Source: Betaproteobacteria bacterium Ga0077526 (lineage in GTDB: Bacteria; Pseudomonadota; Gammaproteobacteria; Burkholderiales; Ga0077523). From it: a DNA stretch of 64,000 nucleotides. The stretch is taken from NCBI GenBank assembly GCA_001464765.1, contig LNDV01000039.1, forward strand, positions 1 to 64,000, read 5' to 3'. Position numbers and translations under genes: made by a program. Position 1 is the first letter of the stretch. The number at the start of each line of letters is the position of its first letter. This document shows positions 8,182-15,921 of this stretch, one piece after another. The notes beneath the pieces were generated by a model, which searched no databases, had not been told where the DNA came from, and saw only the letters and a program-made list of their open reading frames with translations.

Positions 8182-10556
8182 GGTGATGGAAGGGAGTTGG
8201 GCGCAGGGCGGGTATGCCAGTAGCGTCGATGCTCGCGGCGCCATTCGCGCACTTCGTCGTCGGCGGCGCCCAGCCGCACTGACAGCGCGCCGGCATCGTC
8301 GGTTCGGCGAAGCCCCACCCCGCGGGAACGATAGCGCGAAACCACGTCCTCGTGCGGATGACCGAAGCGGTTGCGGTAGCCGACCGGGAACCAGACTTCG
8401 CGGGGGGAAACGGCATCGATGAACGGTTCCGACGAGGACGTCTTGCTGCCATGGTGAGGCGCGACGAGGATATCGGCGCGGAGGTCTTCGCCTGCCGCGA
8501 CCATGGCGCTCTCGCCTGCCCGTTCCACATCGGCGGTCAGGAGGATGCTGTCGGCCCCGGCCGTGACGCGGAGCACGCAGCTGCGGGCGTTGTCCCGTGC
8601 CGGCGGGCGGACCGAATCCTTCGCCAGGGGATGCAGCATCTCGAACCGCACGCCGCTCCAGTCCCAGTTCTGGCCGGCCACGCAGCCCATCAGCCGACGG
8701 GCGCCCGACAGCGCCCTGTGGGCACGGGGCAGCGGTGTCAGCACCAGGTCGACGGGCAGCGCCCGGAGGACCGAAGCCGTGCCGCCGGTGTGGTCCCGGT
8801 CGTCATGGCTGACAACCATGGCGGTGAGCCGGCGAATGCCTTCGCCGCGAAGATAGGGCACCACCGTTCGCGATCCGGCGTCCGCTCCCGCGGACCACGC
8901 GGGGCCGGTGTCGAACAGCAGGGTCTCCTGCTCAGTTCGGACCACGGCCGCGAGTCCTTGCCCCACGTCCAGGAGCGTCACCCACGCTTCGCCGTGAGCG
9001 GGCCCCGCCGGTCGACCCAGCAGCAGCGGCGTCAGGGCCAATGCGCCAAGCCAGCGTGACGGCGTGCCGGCCGGCATGAGTAACCACGCGGCGCCCAGCA
9101 CGGCAAACAGCAAGGCGATGGCGGACGGTGCGGCCTGAACGTAGGTCGCTCCAGGCAGCGCGGCGAGCCAGCCGAGCGCGTCGTGCAGGTGCCGAAGCAG
9201 CCAGGCCGCTATCTGGAGAGGCGCTTCCCACGGCAGCACGGCCCCGGCGAGAGACAAGGGCACGACGGCGAGACTCACCACCGGCACGGCGAACGCGTTG
9301 GCGATCGGACCGATCAGCGAGACTTCCTGGAACCACGCGAGCACCACCGGCGACAGCCCGACGAACATGATCCACTGCGTACGCGTCCACTGCGCGAACC
9401 AGCGATCCCGGTCGACTCCGCGCAGCCCGCCGTGCACGAGCAATCCGACGGCACCGAAGGACAGCCAGAAACCCGGCGCGATCACGGCCATCGGGTCAGC
9501 ACACAGGACCACGACCAGCGCGAGGGCGAGCGCATGCCAGGGACTCGACTCGATGCGGAGCCGCCCCGCGAGCACGAGCGCGGCAAGCATCCAAACGGTG
9601 CGCTGGGCCGGCACAGCGAATCCCGCGATGGCGGCATAGGCGAGCGCGACGGCGAGTCCCGTCCACGCCGCGACATCTTTCGCGTTCCATCTCAGACAGG
9701 CCGCCGGCAGGCGGCGCCACGCGTACAGCACGATCGCTGCGGCAAGGCCCGCGAGCATCGTGATGTGCAGGCCCGATATGCTCATGAGGTGGTTGACGCC
9801 AGTCCGCGTGTACACGAGCCACTGCTCCGGCGCCACGGCCTGCTGATCGCCGATCACCAGCGCGACCACCACGCCGGCGAACGGCGAGTCCGGCAGCGCC
9901 TGCATCAGATGCTCGCGAATCCGCAGCCGCCAGCGGTCCACGGTGACGGACACGCCGTGACGCAACTCGGGGCCGCGCTGAAACGGCGTCTCCACGCGCA
10001 CGTACCCGGTGGCGCGGATGCCGCGCTCGAACAGCCAGCCTTCCGCGTCGAATCCGTGCGGATTCGCGAGACCGTGCGGCCGGCGAAAGCGCGCGGTGAA
10101 GGCGACCTGCTCGCCGGGCAGGACGGGCGCGATCGCGGTGTCCACCGGGTCATCGACCGACAGCGGCAGCGTGATCAGTGTCCGCCGAGGCACGGCGTGA
10201 CTGCCGGCTTGCCGGCCATCCGACTCGAAGGCAAAGCGCCATCCCGACTCGGTGCGTTCCGGCAGGCCCGCCACGAAACCGGTGACGCGGATATCTCGCC
10301 CCTCCGCTTCGGGCGCCAGGCTGTCCGCCAGCCGCGCATGACCGTGGAACGTCGCAATCATGGCGCCAGCCAGGAACCAGACGGCACCGCGCGCACCGAT
10401 CGCCGTCCATCGCAGGCCGCGCGCTTCGCTTCGCCCCCAGGCGCGGCCGGCGATCCACAGCGGCAGCAGCAGGACGACGATCATCGGCGACGGCAGCGTC
10501 TCCTGCTGCTGCAGCCACCAGACACCGGCCGCAAACGCGATGCTTCCCCAGACCAT
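8178..10556 (-). CDS. comEC: DNA uptake channel protein ComEC/Rec2
   Basis: The 792-residue inner-membrane protein fits the family length. It has N-terminal membrane helices with a DUF4131-type region, the central competence domain (VVALVIGDQQAV, LMSISGLHITMLAGL) with many membrane segments, and a C-terminal metallo-beta-lactamase-fold domain (DVGQGLAAVV, then SHDDRDHTGG and APHHGSKTSS). In known systems it passes single-stranded DNA into the cytoplasm during transformation. The ATG has GAGGG seven bases upstream. It is translationally linked to relA through a GTGA overlap at its stop. No other competence gene is in the window, so actual competence is not shown. Confidence 0.95.
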   Translation of the reverse strand: MVWGSIAFAAGVWWLQQQETLPSPMIVVLLLPLWIAGRAWGRSEARGLRWTAIGARGAVWFLAGAMIATFHGHARLADSLAPEAEGRDIRVTGFVAGLPERTESGWRFAFESDGRQAGSHAVPRRTLITLPLSVDDPVDTAIAPVLPGEQVAFTARFRRPHGLANPHGFDAEGWLFERGIRATGYVRVETPFQRGPELRHGVSVTVDRWRLRIREHLMQALPDSPFAGVVVALVIGDQQAVAPEQWLVYTRTGVNHLMSISGLHITMLAGLAAAIVLYAWRRLPAACLRWNAKDVAAWTGLAVALAYAAIAGFAVPAQRTVWMLAALVLAGRLRIESSPWHALALALVVVLCADPMAVIAPGFWLSFGAVGLLVHGGLRGVDRDRWFAQWTRTQWIMFVGLSPVVLAWFQEVSLIGPIANAFAVPVVSLAVVPLSLAGAVLPWEAPLQIAAWLLRHLHDALGWLAALPGATYVQAAPSAIALLFAVLGAAWLLMPAGTPSRWLGALALTPLLLGRPAGPAHGEAWVTLLDVGQGLAAVVRTEQETLLFDTGPAWSAGADAGSRTVVPYLRGEGIRRLTAMVVSHDDRDHTGGTASVLRALPVDLVLTPLPRAHRALSGARRLMGCVAGQNWDWSGVRFEMLHPLAKDSVRPPARDNARSCVLRVTAGADSILLTADVERAGESAMVAAGEDLRADILVAPHHGSKTSSSEPFIDAVSPREVWFPVGYRNRFGHPHEDVVSRYRSRGVGLRRTDDAGALSVRLGAADDEVREWRREHRRYWHTRPAPNSLPSP

Positions 10557-10665
10557 CGGACCCTCGACCGCACGAACGAGGGTGCTACGCTAAGGGACGA
10601 TCCCACCCAGGCGCGGCGCGGCGGTCCGGCGCAGCGCATGGCTATACCCGAGGCGCCACATTCCG

Positions 10666-11298
10666 ATGCCGACGTCCGAATCGCCCCTGCCCCGCCCTCG
10701 CCGACCGACCCACTGGACCCGTGCCCGCGAAGCGCTGCGCGAGGCTGATCCCGTTCTCGGCGGCATCATTGCGAACGTCGGTCGCGGTGCGCTCCTGCAT
10801 CGCGGCGACCCGTTCGCGTCCCTGGCTCGCGCCATCGTCGGTCAGCAGTTGTCCACCACGGCAGCGAAAACCATCTGGTCACGCGTCGAAACCGCGGCAG
10901 AAGGCATTTCGGCCGACCGTCTCGCCGGGACCGACTGGCAAGTACTTCGCGGGTGCGGTCTGTCAGACCGGAAGACCGACTATCTGCACGGGCTCGCGCG
11001 GCAATTCGCCGAGGGGCGGATCGACCCGCTCGCGTGGCGCCGCATGGACGACGAAGCGGTCATCGAGGACCTCACCCGACTGCCGGGCATCGGCCGCTGG
11101 ACGGCCGAGATGTTCCTCATCTTCCATCTGATGCGGCCCGACGTACTGCCGCTGGGGGACGTGGGCCTGCAGCGCGCGCTGAAGCTGCACTACGGCAGAG
11201 GCGAACCGCTCGGCCCGCGCAAACTCGTCCGAGTCACGGAGCCATGGCGACCCTGGCGGTCCGTCGCAACGTGGTATCTGTGGCGAAGCCTGGACTGA
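10666..11298 (+). CDS. DNA-3-methyladenine glycosylase, HhH-GPD family
   Basis: This 210-residue protein removes alkylated bases from DNA. It carries the helix-hairpin-helix LPGIGRWTAEMFLIF and the downstream catalytic Asp in LPLGDVGLQRAL, with the typical AlkA-type core SLARAIVGQQLSTTAAKTIW. It is shorter than E. coli AlkA because it lacks the N-terminal domain, like many single-domain AlkA-type enzymes. It diverges from comEC across a 109 bp gap that must hold both promoters. A GAGG lies about 11 bases before the ATG. Confidence 0.93.
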   Translation: MPTSESPLPRPRRPTHWTRAREALREADPVLGGIIANVGRGALLHRGDPFASLARAIVGQQLSTTAAKTIWSRVETAAEGISADRLAGTDWQVLRGCGLSDRKTDYLHGLARQFAEGRIDPLAWRRMDDEAVIEDLTRLPGIGRWTAEMFLIFHLMRPDVLPLGDVGLQRALKLHYGRGEPLGPRKLVRVTEPWRPWRSVATWYLWRSLD

Positions 11299-11328
11299 GG
11301 TCTGCACGCTGCGCGCGGGCCCGGCCGC

Positions 11329-12573
11329 TCACCATTGGAACGTCGCGGTGACCCAGATCCGCGTCGTGTCGGGCTTTCGGGCTGCCCCGGGAAGCACGTC
11401 GCCCTCCTGGAATCGGGCGACCTCCACCTTTCCCGTGAGTTGACTGGAGAACGGATAGGCAACGCCCAGGTCTATCTCCGAACCGTATCGGAGGCTCGCG
11501 ACGTCGGATCGGAAGTCGTGCGCTTCGGCCTGGAACTGCAAGTCGTGCCACCGGGTCGCGACGGTGAGATACAGATCGCGGATGCCCTGCACAGGCGTTG
11601 TCAGAAACTGGTCAGCCCAGCCCTGAAAAAGATGGTTGGTGCCGAGCGGCGTCTGGAACGCGTATTGCCCGCCATTGCTGCCGAGCCGGTCGTAGTCCAG
11701 CCGCACGAAGCTCCTGCCCTGACCGACGCCGCCGCCCAGGCGCTGATAGCGGGCATCGATGCGCCGGTCGCCGCCGCCGTAGGCGTCCTGCGAGGCGTAC
11801 TCCGCCGTATAGAGAATCTTCCAATCGCCGATCGGCCAGGCGCCGTTCGCGCGAACACCGACGATGCGGTTGCCGTTGTCGGCGAAGCCGGTCGCCTGTC
11901 CGGTCACCGCCTGGTCCTGCAGATAAGCGAATCCCACGAGCACGTTGTCCGGGCGCCAGGTCCACGCCGCGCGGAAGAGGTCGATGTCGGTCTGCCGCTG
12001 CTGCGCGAAGATGTTCTTCACCCGATCGAAATGGCCGTAGTCCAGTTCAAGCCCGGGGACCGTGCGGTTCTCGATCCACAGCCCGGTGAAGACCTGCATG
12101 ATCTGCCGGAACTCCACGTTACCCACGAACCGGACGTTGTCGAGTTTGAGGGACTGCCTGCCCAATCGGATGCGGGTGCCCGTCAGACCCGCATAGTCGA
12201 CGTACAACTGGTTGATGTCCGTGTTGTCCGGGTCCGCGACGACCGGGTAATTCGCCGACGCCGCGGGCCCCTCGTTGAATCTCCCGTTCAGATGCGCGAC
12301 GTCGATGAGTTGCGCCGTCACGGAGACGCCTTGCCAGGGCGCCGTCTCCCAACCCATGAGGGTGCGGTTGGTCATGGCGAAGGCGTTCTCGGTCTTGCCG
12401 TCCTGTTCCACCCACTCGATGCGCGGACGCAGGTTGAGCAGCAGCTTGCCGCCGACGAAAGCATCGATGAGCCCGGTTGCCGGGGGTCTCGCGCCATCGT
12501 CGGCAGCGTGACACGACACCGCCAGCGTGGCGGCGAGGGCAAAACCCGTCATCGTTGTCCGAAGCCGGTTCAT
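11329..12573 (-). CDS. Outer-membrane beta-barrel (alginate-export/porin-like) protein
   Basis: From the ATG at 12573 (GGAG eight bases upstream) the protein has 414 residues and a signal peptide (MNRLRTTMTGFALAATLAVSCHA). The rest is rich in alternating polar/aromatic strands, such as LRPRIEWVEQ, TRIRLGRQSLKLDN and GVRANGAWPIGDWKILYTAEY, and it ends in a terminal Trp (WVTATFQW), as barrel proteins recognised by the Bam machinery do. The pattern resembles alginate-export-family porins. The substrate is not known. It lies downstream of a CopD-like membrane gene and nnrS on the same strand, so it may share their NO/anaerobic regulation. A longer reading frame extends upstream to 12753 but overlaps the neighbour. 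Confidence 0.8.
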   Translation of the reverse strand: MNRLRTTMTGFALAATLAVSCHAADDGARPPATGLIDAFVGGKLLLNLRPRIEWVEQDGKTENAFAMTNRTLMGWETAPWQGVSVTAQLIDVAHLNGRFNEGPAASANYPVVADPDNTDINQLYVDYAGLTGTRIRLGRQSLKLDNVRFVGNVEFRQIMQVFTGLWIENRTVPGLELDYGHFDRVKNIFAQQRQTDIDLFRAAWTWRPDNVLVGFAYLQDQAVTGQATGFADNGNRIVGVRANGAWPIGDWKILYTAEYASQDAYGGGDRRIDARYQRLGGGVGQGRSFVRLDYDRLGSNGGQYAFQTPLGTNHLFQGWADQFLTTPVQGIRDLYLTVATRWHDLQFQAEAHDFRSDVASLRYGSEIDLGVAYPFSSQLTGKVEVARFQEGDVLPGAARKPDTTRIWVTATFQW

Positions 12574-12631
12574 GGTTTGTCTCCGTGGGGTGTCGGCCCT
12601 CGACAGTCGCGGGCCTTGGGAAGGGTCTTGG

Positions 12632-13105
12632 TCATGAGAGGCCGCCGTGTGCGCCGAGTGTCGCCGCCGCCACCGTGACGAGGCTGACCGCAAGCAGCAC
12701 GCGATGCAGCATGCGCACGAGTGTGAACGTGCCCTCAGGATCGCGGAGGGCACGTTGCGAGAACCAGCGATGCAGGAAGATCGGTTCGAGGACGAACAGC
12801 ATCAACGTGAACAGCGCCCAGACCGCCACCATCGCGTGCATCCACCAGAAGCCGGCGTCCACGAACCGGCTCCATAACTGCCATCGCACCGTCAGCCACA
12901 GTCCGGATACGCCGGCGATCAGCGTGGTTACGCGCGCCTGCCAGGCGAAGCGCGCCTCGACGCGCTCGAACAGCGATACCCGCAGGCCGGGCTCCACCTC
13001 GCGCCCGATGGCGGGTAGCAGAACGGTGGTGACGAACGACACGCCACCAATCCAGACGACGACCGCTACGACATGCACCGCCCGGGCAACAGCAAACTCG
13101 TCCAT
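12632..13105 (-). CDS. Small CopD-like four-helix membrane protein
   Basis: The 157-residue protein has four hydrophobic helices (HVVAVVVWIGGVSFVTTVLL, VTTLIAGVSGLWLTV, MHAMVAVWALFTLMLFVL, VLLAVSLVTVAAATL). Conserved-looking histidines near membrane faces (His11, His89, His133 approximately) recall haem- or copper-associated CopD-family proteins. It sits 6 bp downstream of nnrS on the same strand, a pairing often seen in denitrifiers. A role in NO or copper stress is inferred from that position only. Confidence 0.8.
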   Translation of the reverse strand: MDEFAVARAVHVVAVVVWIGGVSFVTTVLLPAIGREVEPGLRVSLFERVEARFAWQARVTTLIAGVSGLWLTVRWQLWSRFVDAGFWWMHAMVAVWALFTLMLFVLEPIFLHRWFSQRALRDPEGTFTLVRMLHRVLLAVSLVTVAAATLGAHGGLS

Positions 13106-13111
13106 GGCGCC

Positions 13112-14302
13112 TCAGCCCGGTTTGCCGTCCACCCGCGGCCGGGTGAGCCAGGGGCTGAAGACGGTCAGGTAGAGAGCGAACGTGCAGACCCAAAGCAGGC
13201 CCGCAGCGGTGACAGCTCCGCCGGTGGCGCCGGGCACCATCGCGGGGACGAGCACCCGAAGCACCGCGGCCGCCTGCACCAGCACGTAGGCGCCGACTTC
13301 CACGCGCCCCGCCTGCAGCGGCCGGCCAGTGTGACCCCGCGCCGTCCTCGTAATCATGCCGACGATGATCCCGCCCACCGCGCCCACCGCAAGCGCGTGG
13401 TCGGCGAGCGATGTCGCCACCGGCACGCCGAGGGCGCAGGCTCCGTGCAGCCAGAACGCCAGCGGGATCCACGCATAGGCGGCATGCAATATCCACAGAA
13501 TCGGCGTCCGTACGGTCGCGACCGGTGCCCAGCCGTACAACCTGATCGCGTGGAGCACGCCCGCCGCGATGCACACGAGTCCGGTGAACGCGGACTGCGG
13601 AAAGGCAAGGATCGAAGCGCACGCCAGCGCAGCCGCGGCGATGGACGCCACGTCGACCGACTTGCGGCTCCGCACGGCGGCGCCAGGAATCGCGTTCGCC
13701 GTGAAACTGGGGATCACCCGTCCTCCCATGACGGTCACCAGCAGCACGACGCCGTAGAGACCGGCGCGCACGCCAGACAGAGGATCGGCTTCCAACACGC
13801 CGGCCAGCGCCAGATGGAAAGCCGCATCCGCTGCCGCCAGCGCAACGAGCACGGCCACCAGGACGCGGTTTCGGTTCCGGGTGCGCTGCAGCGGCCCCCA
13901 CAGCGCGAGGGCCACGACCGGGAGGAAGGCGAGGTCCGGCAGGGCGGCGATGCCGCCGGCGTTCAGGAACGGCGCCGCCCGCCCGGCGGACCACAGCAGG
14001 CAAAGGCCCGCGAGCTTCCAGCCGGAGGGGGTCGGCAGTCCCGTCCAGTTGCGGGCCGCCGTGAACAGGAACCCCGCGATCACGGCCCCAGCAAACCCGA
14101 AGACCATCTCGTGGGAATGCCAGTAAGACGGCGGCATGGCATCCAGCGGGGCCAGCCAGCCGCGCCAATTCAGGACCCACAACCCTACGCCTGGCATGGC
14201 CAGCACGGCGGCGAGAAGGTAGAACGGCCGAAAACCAAGGGCGAGGACAGCCGGACCCGGTCTGGAAACCGGCGGCAAAGCGGGGGGAACGATGTCGATC
14301 AT
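13112..14302 (-). CDS. nnrS: NnrS family haem-copper membrane protein
   Basis: The 396-residue polytopic membrane protein has about twelve helices and opens with the family signature LALGFRPFYLLAA followed by PPSYWHSHEMVFGFAGAVIAGFL. NnrS proteins are linked to relief of nitric oxide stress and iron nitrosyl formation, and their genes are usually under NO-responsive Crp/Fnr regulators. Here a regulator of that class diverges from nnrS across 230 bp containing a half-conserved FNR/DNR box. The ATG at 14302 lacks a strong ribosome site. Confidence 0.93.
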   Translation of the reverse strand: MIDIVPPALPPVSRPGPAVLALGFRPFYLLAAVLAMPGVGLWVLNWRGWLAPLDAMPPSYWHSHEMVFGFAGAVIAGFLFTAARNWTGLPTPSGWKLAGLCLLWSAGRAAPFLNAGGIAALPDLAFLPVVALALWGPLQRTRNRNRVLVAVLVALAAADAAFHLALAGVLEADPLSGVRAGLYGVVLLVTVMGGRVIPSFTANAIPGAAVRSRKSVDVASIAAAALACASILAFPQSAFTGLVCIAAGVLHAIRLYGWAPVATVRTPILWILHAAYAWIPLAFWLHGACALGVPVATSLADHALAVGAVGGIIVGMITRTARGHTGRPLQAGRVEVGAYVLVQAAAVLRVLVPAMVPGATGGAVTAAGLLWVCTFALYLTVFSPWLTRPRVDGKPG

Positions 14303-14454
14303 GGTCTCGCTTCAGGATTCATGGCCGGCGGGTCCCGCGAGCTTCAGCCTCGGGACGGGGGAGATGCCGACGCTTGCATCCTGGTCCCTTCGCCCCGCGC
14401 TTTCCTTAAGCTGGGTTCAGGTTCCGGCAAATCGTGGCCGCCGAACTGGGCGAC

Positions 14455-14468
14455 TTGATCTTGCGCAA
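14455..14468. promoter_or_regulatory. Candidate FNR/DNR-type box
   Basis: TTGATCTTGCGCAA matches TTGAT-N4-ATCAA in the left half and three of five bases in the right half. Its core TTGCGCAA is a perfect palindrome. It is 78 bp before the regulator ATG and 153 bp before nnrS, in the shared intergenic region. The call rests on motif inspection and context only. Confidence 0.4.
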
Positions 14469-14532
14469 AGTCCACCTGCCGTTGGCCCGTCACAGTAGGA
14501 AAGTCAGAAAGGCATCGTGCCGGGGAGTCCAC

Positions 14533-15243
14533 ATGAAGGCTGATCTCCAGATCGGGGCGTTTCTTGCCAACGTGCCCATGTTCCGTGACGCCTCACCTGA
14601 GGAACTGGACCGCATCGGGAAAGGCACCAGGATCATCCACGCCCGCCGCGGGGAACTGCTCTTCCGCAAGGGTGACCCCTGCCCGGGCTTCCACGTCGTC
14701 ATCTATGGTCAGGTCAAGCTGGGCTGCACCGCAGGCAGCGGGGCCGACAAGGTCGTGGAGATCATCGATCCAGGCATGAGCTTCGGAGAAGCGATAATGT
14801 TCCTCGACAAACCGAGCGTGGTCTACGCCCAGACGCTCGCCGACTCCATGCTCGTGTGTGTCGGAAAGTCCGCCGTTTTCGAGGAACTGGAACGAAACCC
14901 GGCCTTCGCGCTGAAAATGCTTGCCGGGCTGAGCCGCCGGCTCCATGGCCTCGTGTCAGACGTGGAAGCCTACTCGCTGCACTCCGGCATCGAGCGTGTC
15001 ATCGGCTACCTGATGCGCGAGGACGATACCGATACCGATACCGCCCACGCCGCGCCGTTCGATGTCTCGCTGCCGATCTCAAAGAACGTCCTCGCCTCGC
15101 GGCTCAATCTCACGCCGCAGCACTTCTCGCGCATCCTCGGCGCGCTGACCGAAGCCGGACTGATCGAAGTCGATGGCCGGGTCATCCGCATTCTCGACCC
15201 GGCGCGGCTGCGGGCGTTTGAAGTTCAGGCGGTGAACTCATGA
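14533..15243 (+). CDS. Crp/Fnr family regulator, DNR/NnrR-like
   Basis: From ATG 14533 (GGGGAG six bases upstream) the protein has 236 residues: a cyclic-nucleotide-fold sensor domain (ELLFRKGDPCPGFHVVIYGQ, GMSFGEAIMFLDKPSV), a long dimer helix and a C-terminal winged helix (KNVLASRLNLTPQHFSRILG as recognition region). The N-terminal cysteine cluster that binds [4Fe-4S] in FNR is absent; the few Cys are scattered, so this is not FNR. With nnrS divergent and nar genes downstream, an NO-responsive DNR/NnrR role is the best inference. A short GATACC run (15025-15042) encodes a DTDTDT insert before the HTH domain. The frame stays open upstream to 14434, but only the 14533 start has a ribosome site. 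Confidence 0.9.
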   Translation: MKADLQIGAFLANVPMFRDASPEELDRIGKGTRIIHARRGELLFRKGDPCPGFHVVIYGQVKLGCTAGSGADKVVEIIDPGMSFGEAIMFLDKPSVVYAQTLADSMLVCVGKSAVFEELERNPAFALKMLAGLSRRLHGLVSDVEAYSLHSGIERVIGYLMREDDTDTDTAHAAPFDVSLPISKNVLASRLNLTPQHFSRILGALTEAGLIEVDGRVIRILDPARLRAFEVQAVNS

Positions 15244-15435
15244 ATCTCATGAGGCAATTTCCAGGATTTTCCGGAGGGTGCGCTACCGATTTTCGCGAGC
15301 CTCGGATGGCCGGGGCGGAGCACACTACCCGCTCGTCACGCGAAGCGCGCGGCGCCCGTATGGCGTCGGGTGGACGTGCCACCCCCGCTGACACACGCAC
15401 CTGGGCTTGAAGCCCACCCTCGGAGGAAACAAACA

Positions 15436-15918
15436 ATGAAGAATCGACATCTGCTCGCCGCGGCCCTCGGTCTCGCGGCAGCGTGGACGGCCCTTGCCGA
15501 CGACAACGGCATCGCCTTCCCGTCAGGCTACAGGACCTGGTTCCATCACCGCACGACGGTGAACATGACGGGCCATCAGCCAGAAGGCAATGTCGGCATC
15601 CAGCACGTCTACGCGAATGCTGCCGCGGTCGAGGGGCTGCGAACGGGCGAGTTCGCCGATGGCGCCACCTTCGTAGTGGACCGCTTTCACTACCAGGATG
15701 CAGGAAACAGCAGTCTCTCGCAGGGCGCGCGCAAGGTGGTGGCAGTCATGGTCCGAAACGCAGCCCTCCACCCCGAGACTGGCGGCTGGGCCTTCGAAGC
15801 CTTCAAGGGCGGGGACCCGAATCAGCGCGTAGTGAAGGATGGCGGAAAGGCATGCTTCACCTGCCATGCGCCCTACGCCGACAATAACTACCTGTTCTCG
15901 AAGAACGACAAGCCCTGA
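15436..15918 (+). CDS. Cytochrome P460 / c'-beta family haem protein
   Basis: The 160-residue protein has a signal peptide (LLAAALGLAAAWTALA) and a single c-type haem motif CFTCH near the C-terminus, followed by APYADNNYLFSK. The preceding GARKVVAVMVRNAALHPETG and GGWAFEAFKG are typical of the P460 fold. Relatives either oxidise hydroxylamine/NO (P460, with a Lys-haem cross-link) or bind NO (cytochrome c'-beta), and the sequence alone does not decide between them. GGAGG lies nine bases before ATG 15436. narX starts four bases after its stop, so it is co-translated with the nitrate sensor. That suggests handling of reactive nitrogen made by nitrate respiration. Confidence 0.88.
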   Translation: MKNRHLLAAALGLAAAWTALADDNGIAFPSGYRTWFHHRTTVNMTGHQPEGNVGIQHVYANAAAVEGLRTGEFADGATFVVDRFHYQDAGNSSLSQGARKVVAVMVRNAALHPETGGWAFEAFKGGDPNQRVVKDGGKACFTCHAPYADNNYLFSKNDKP

Positions 15919-15921
15919 CCC

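Noticed and set aside
14533..15243. Oxygen-sensing FNR
   Set aside because: The N-terminal cysteine cluster needed for the iron-sulfur centre is missing.
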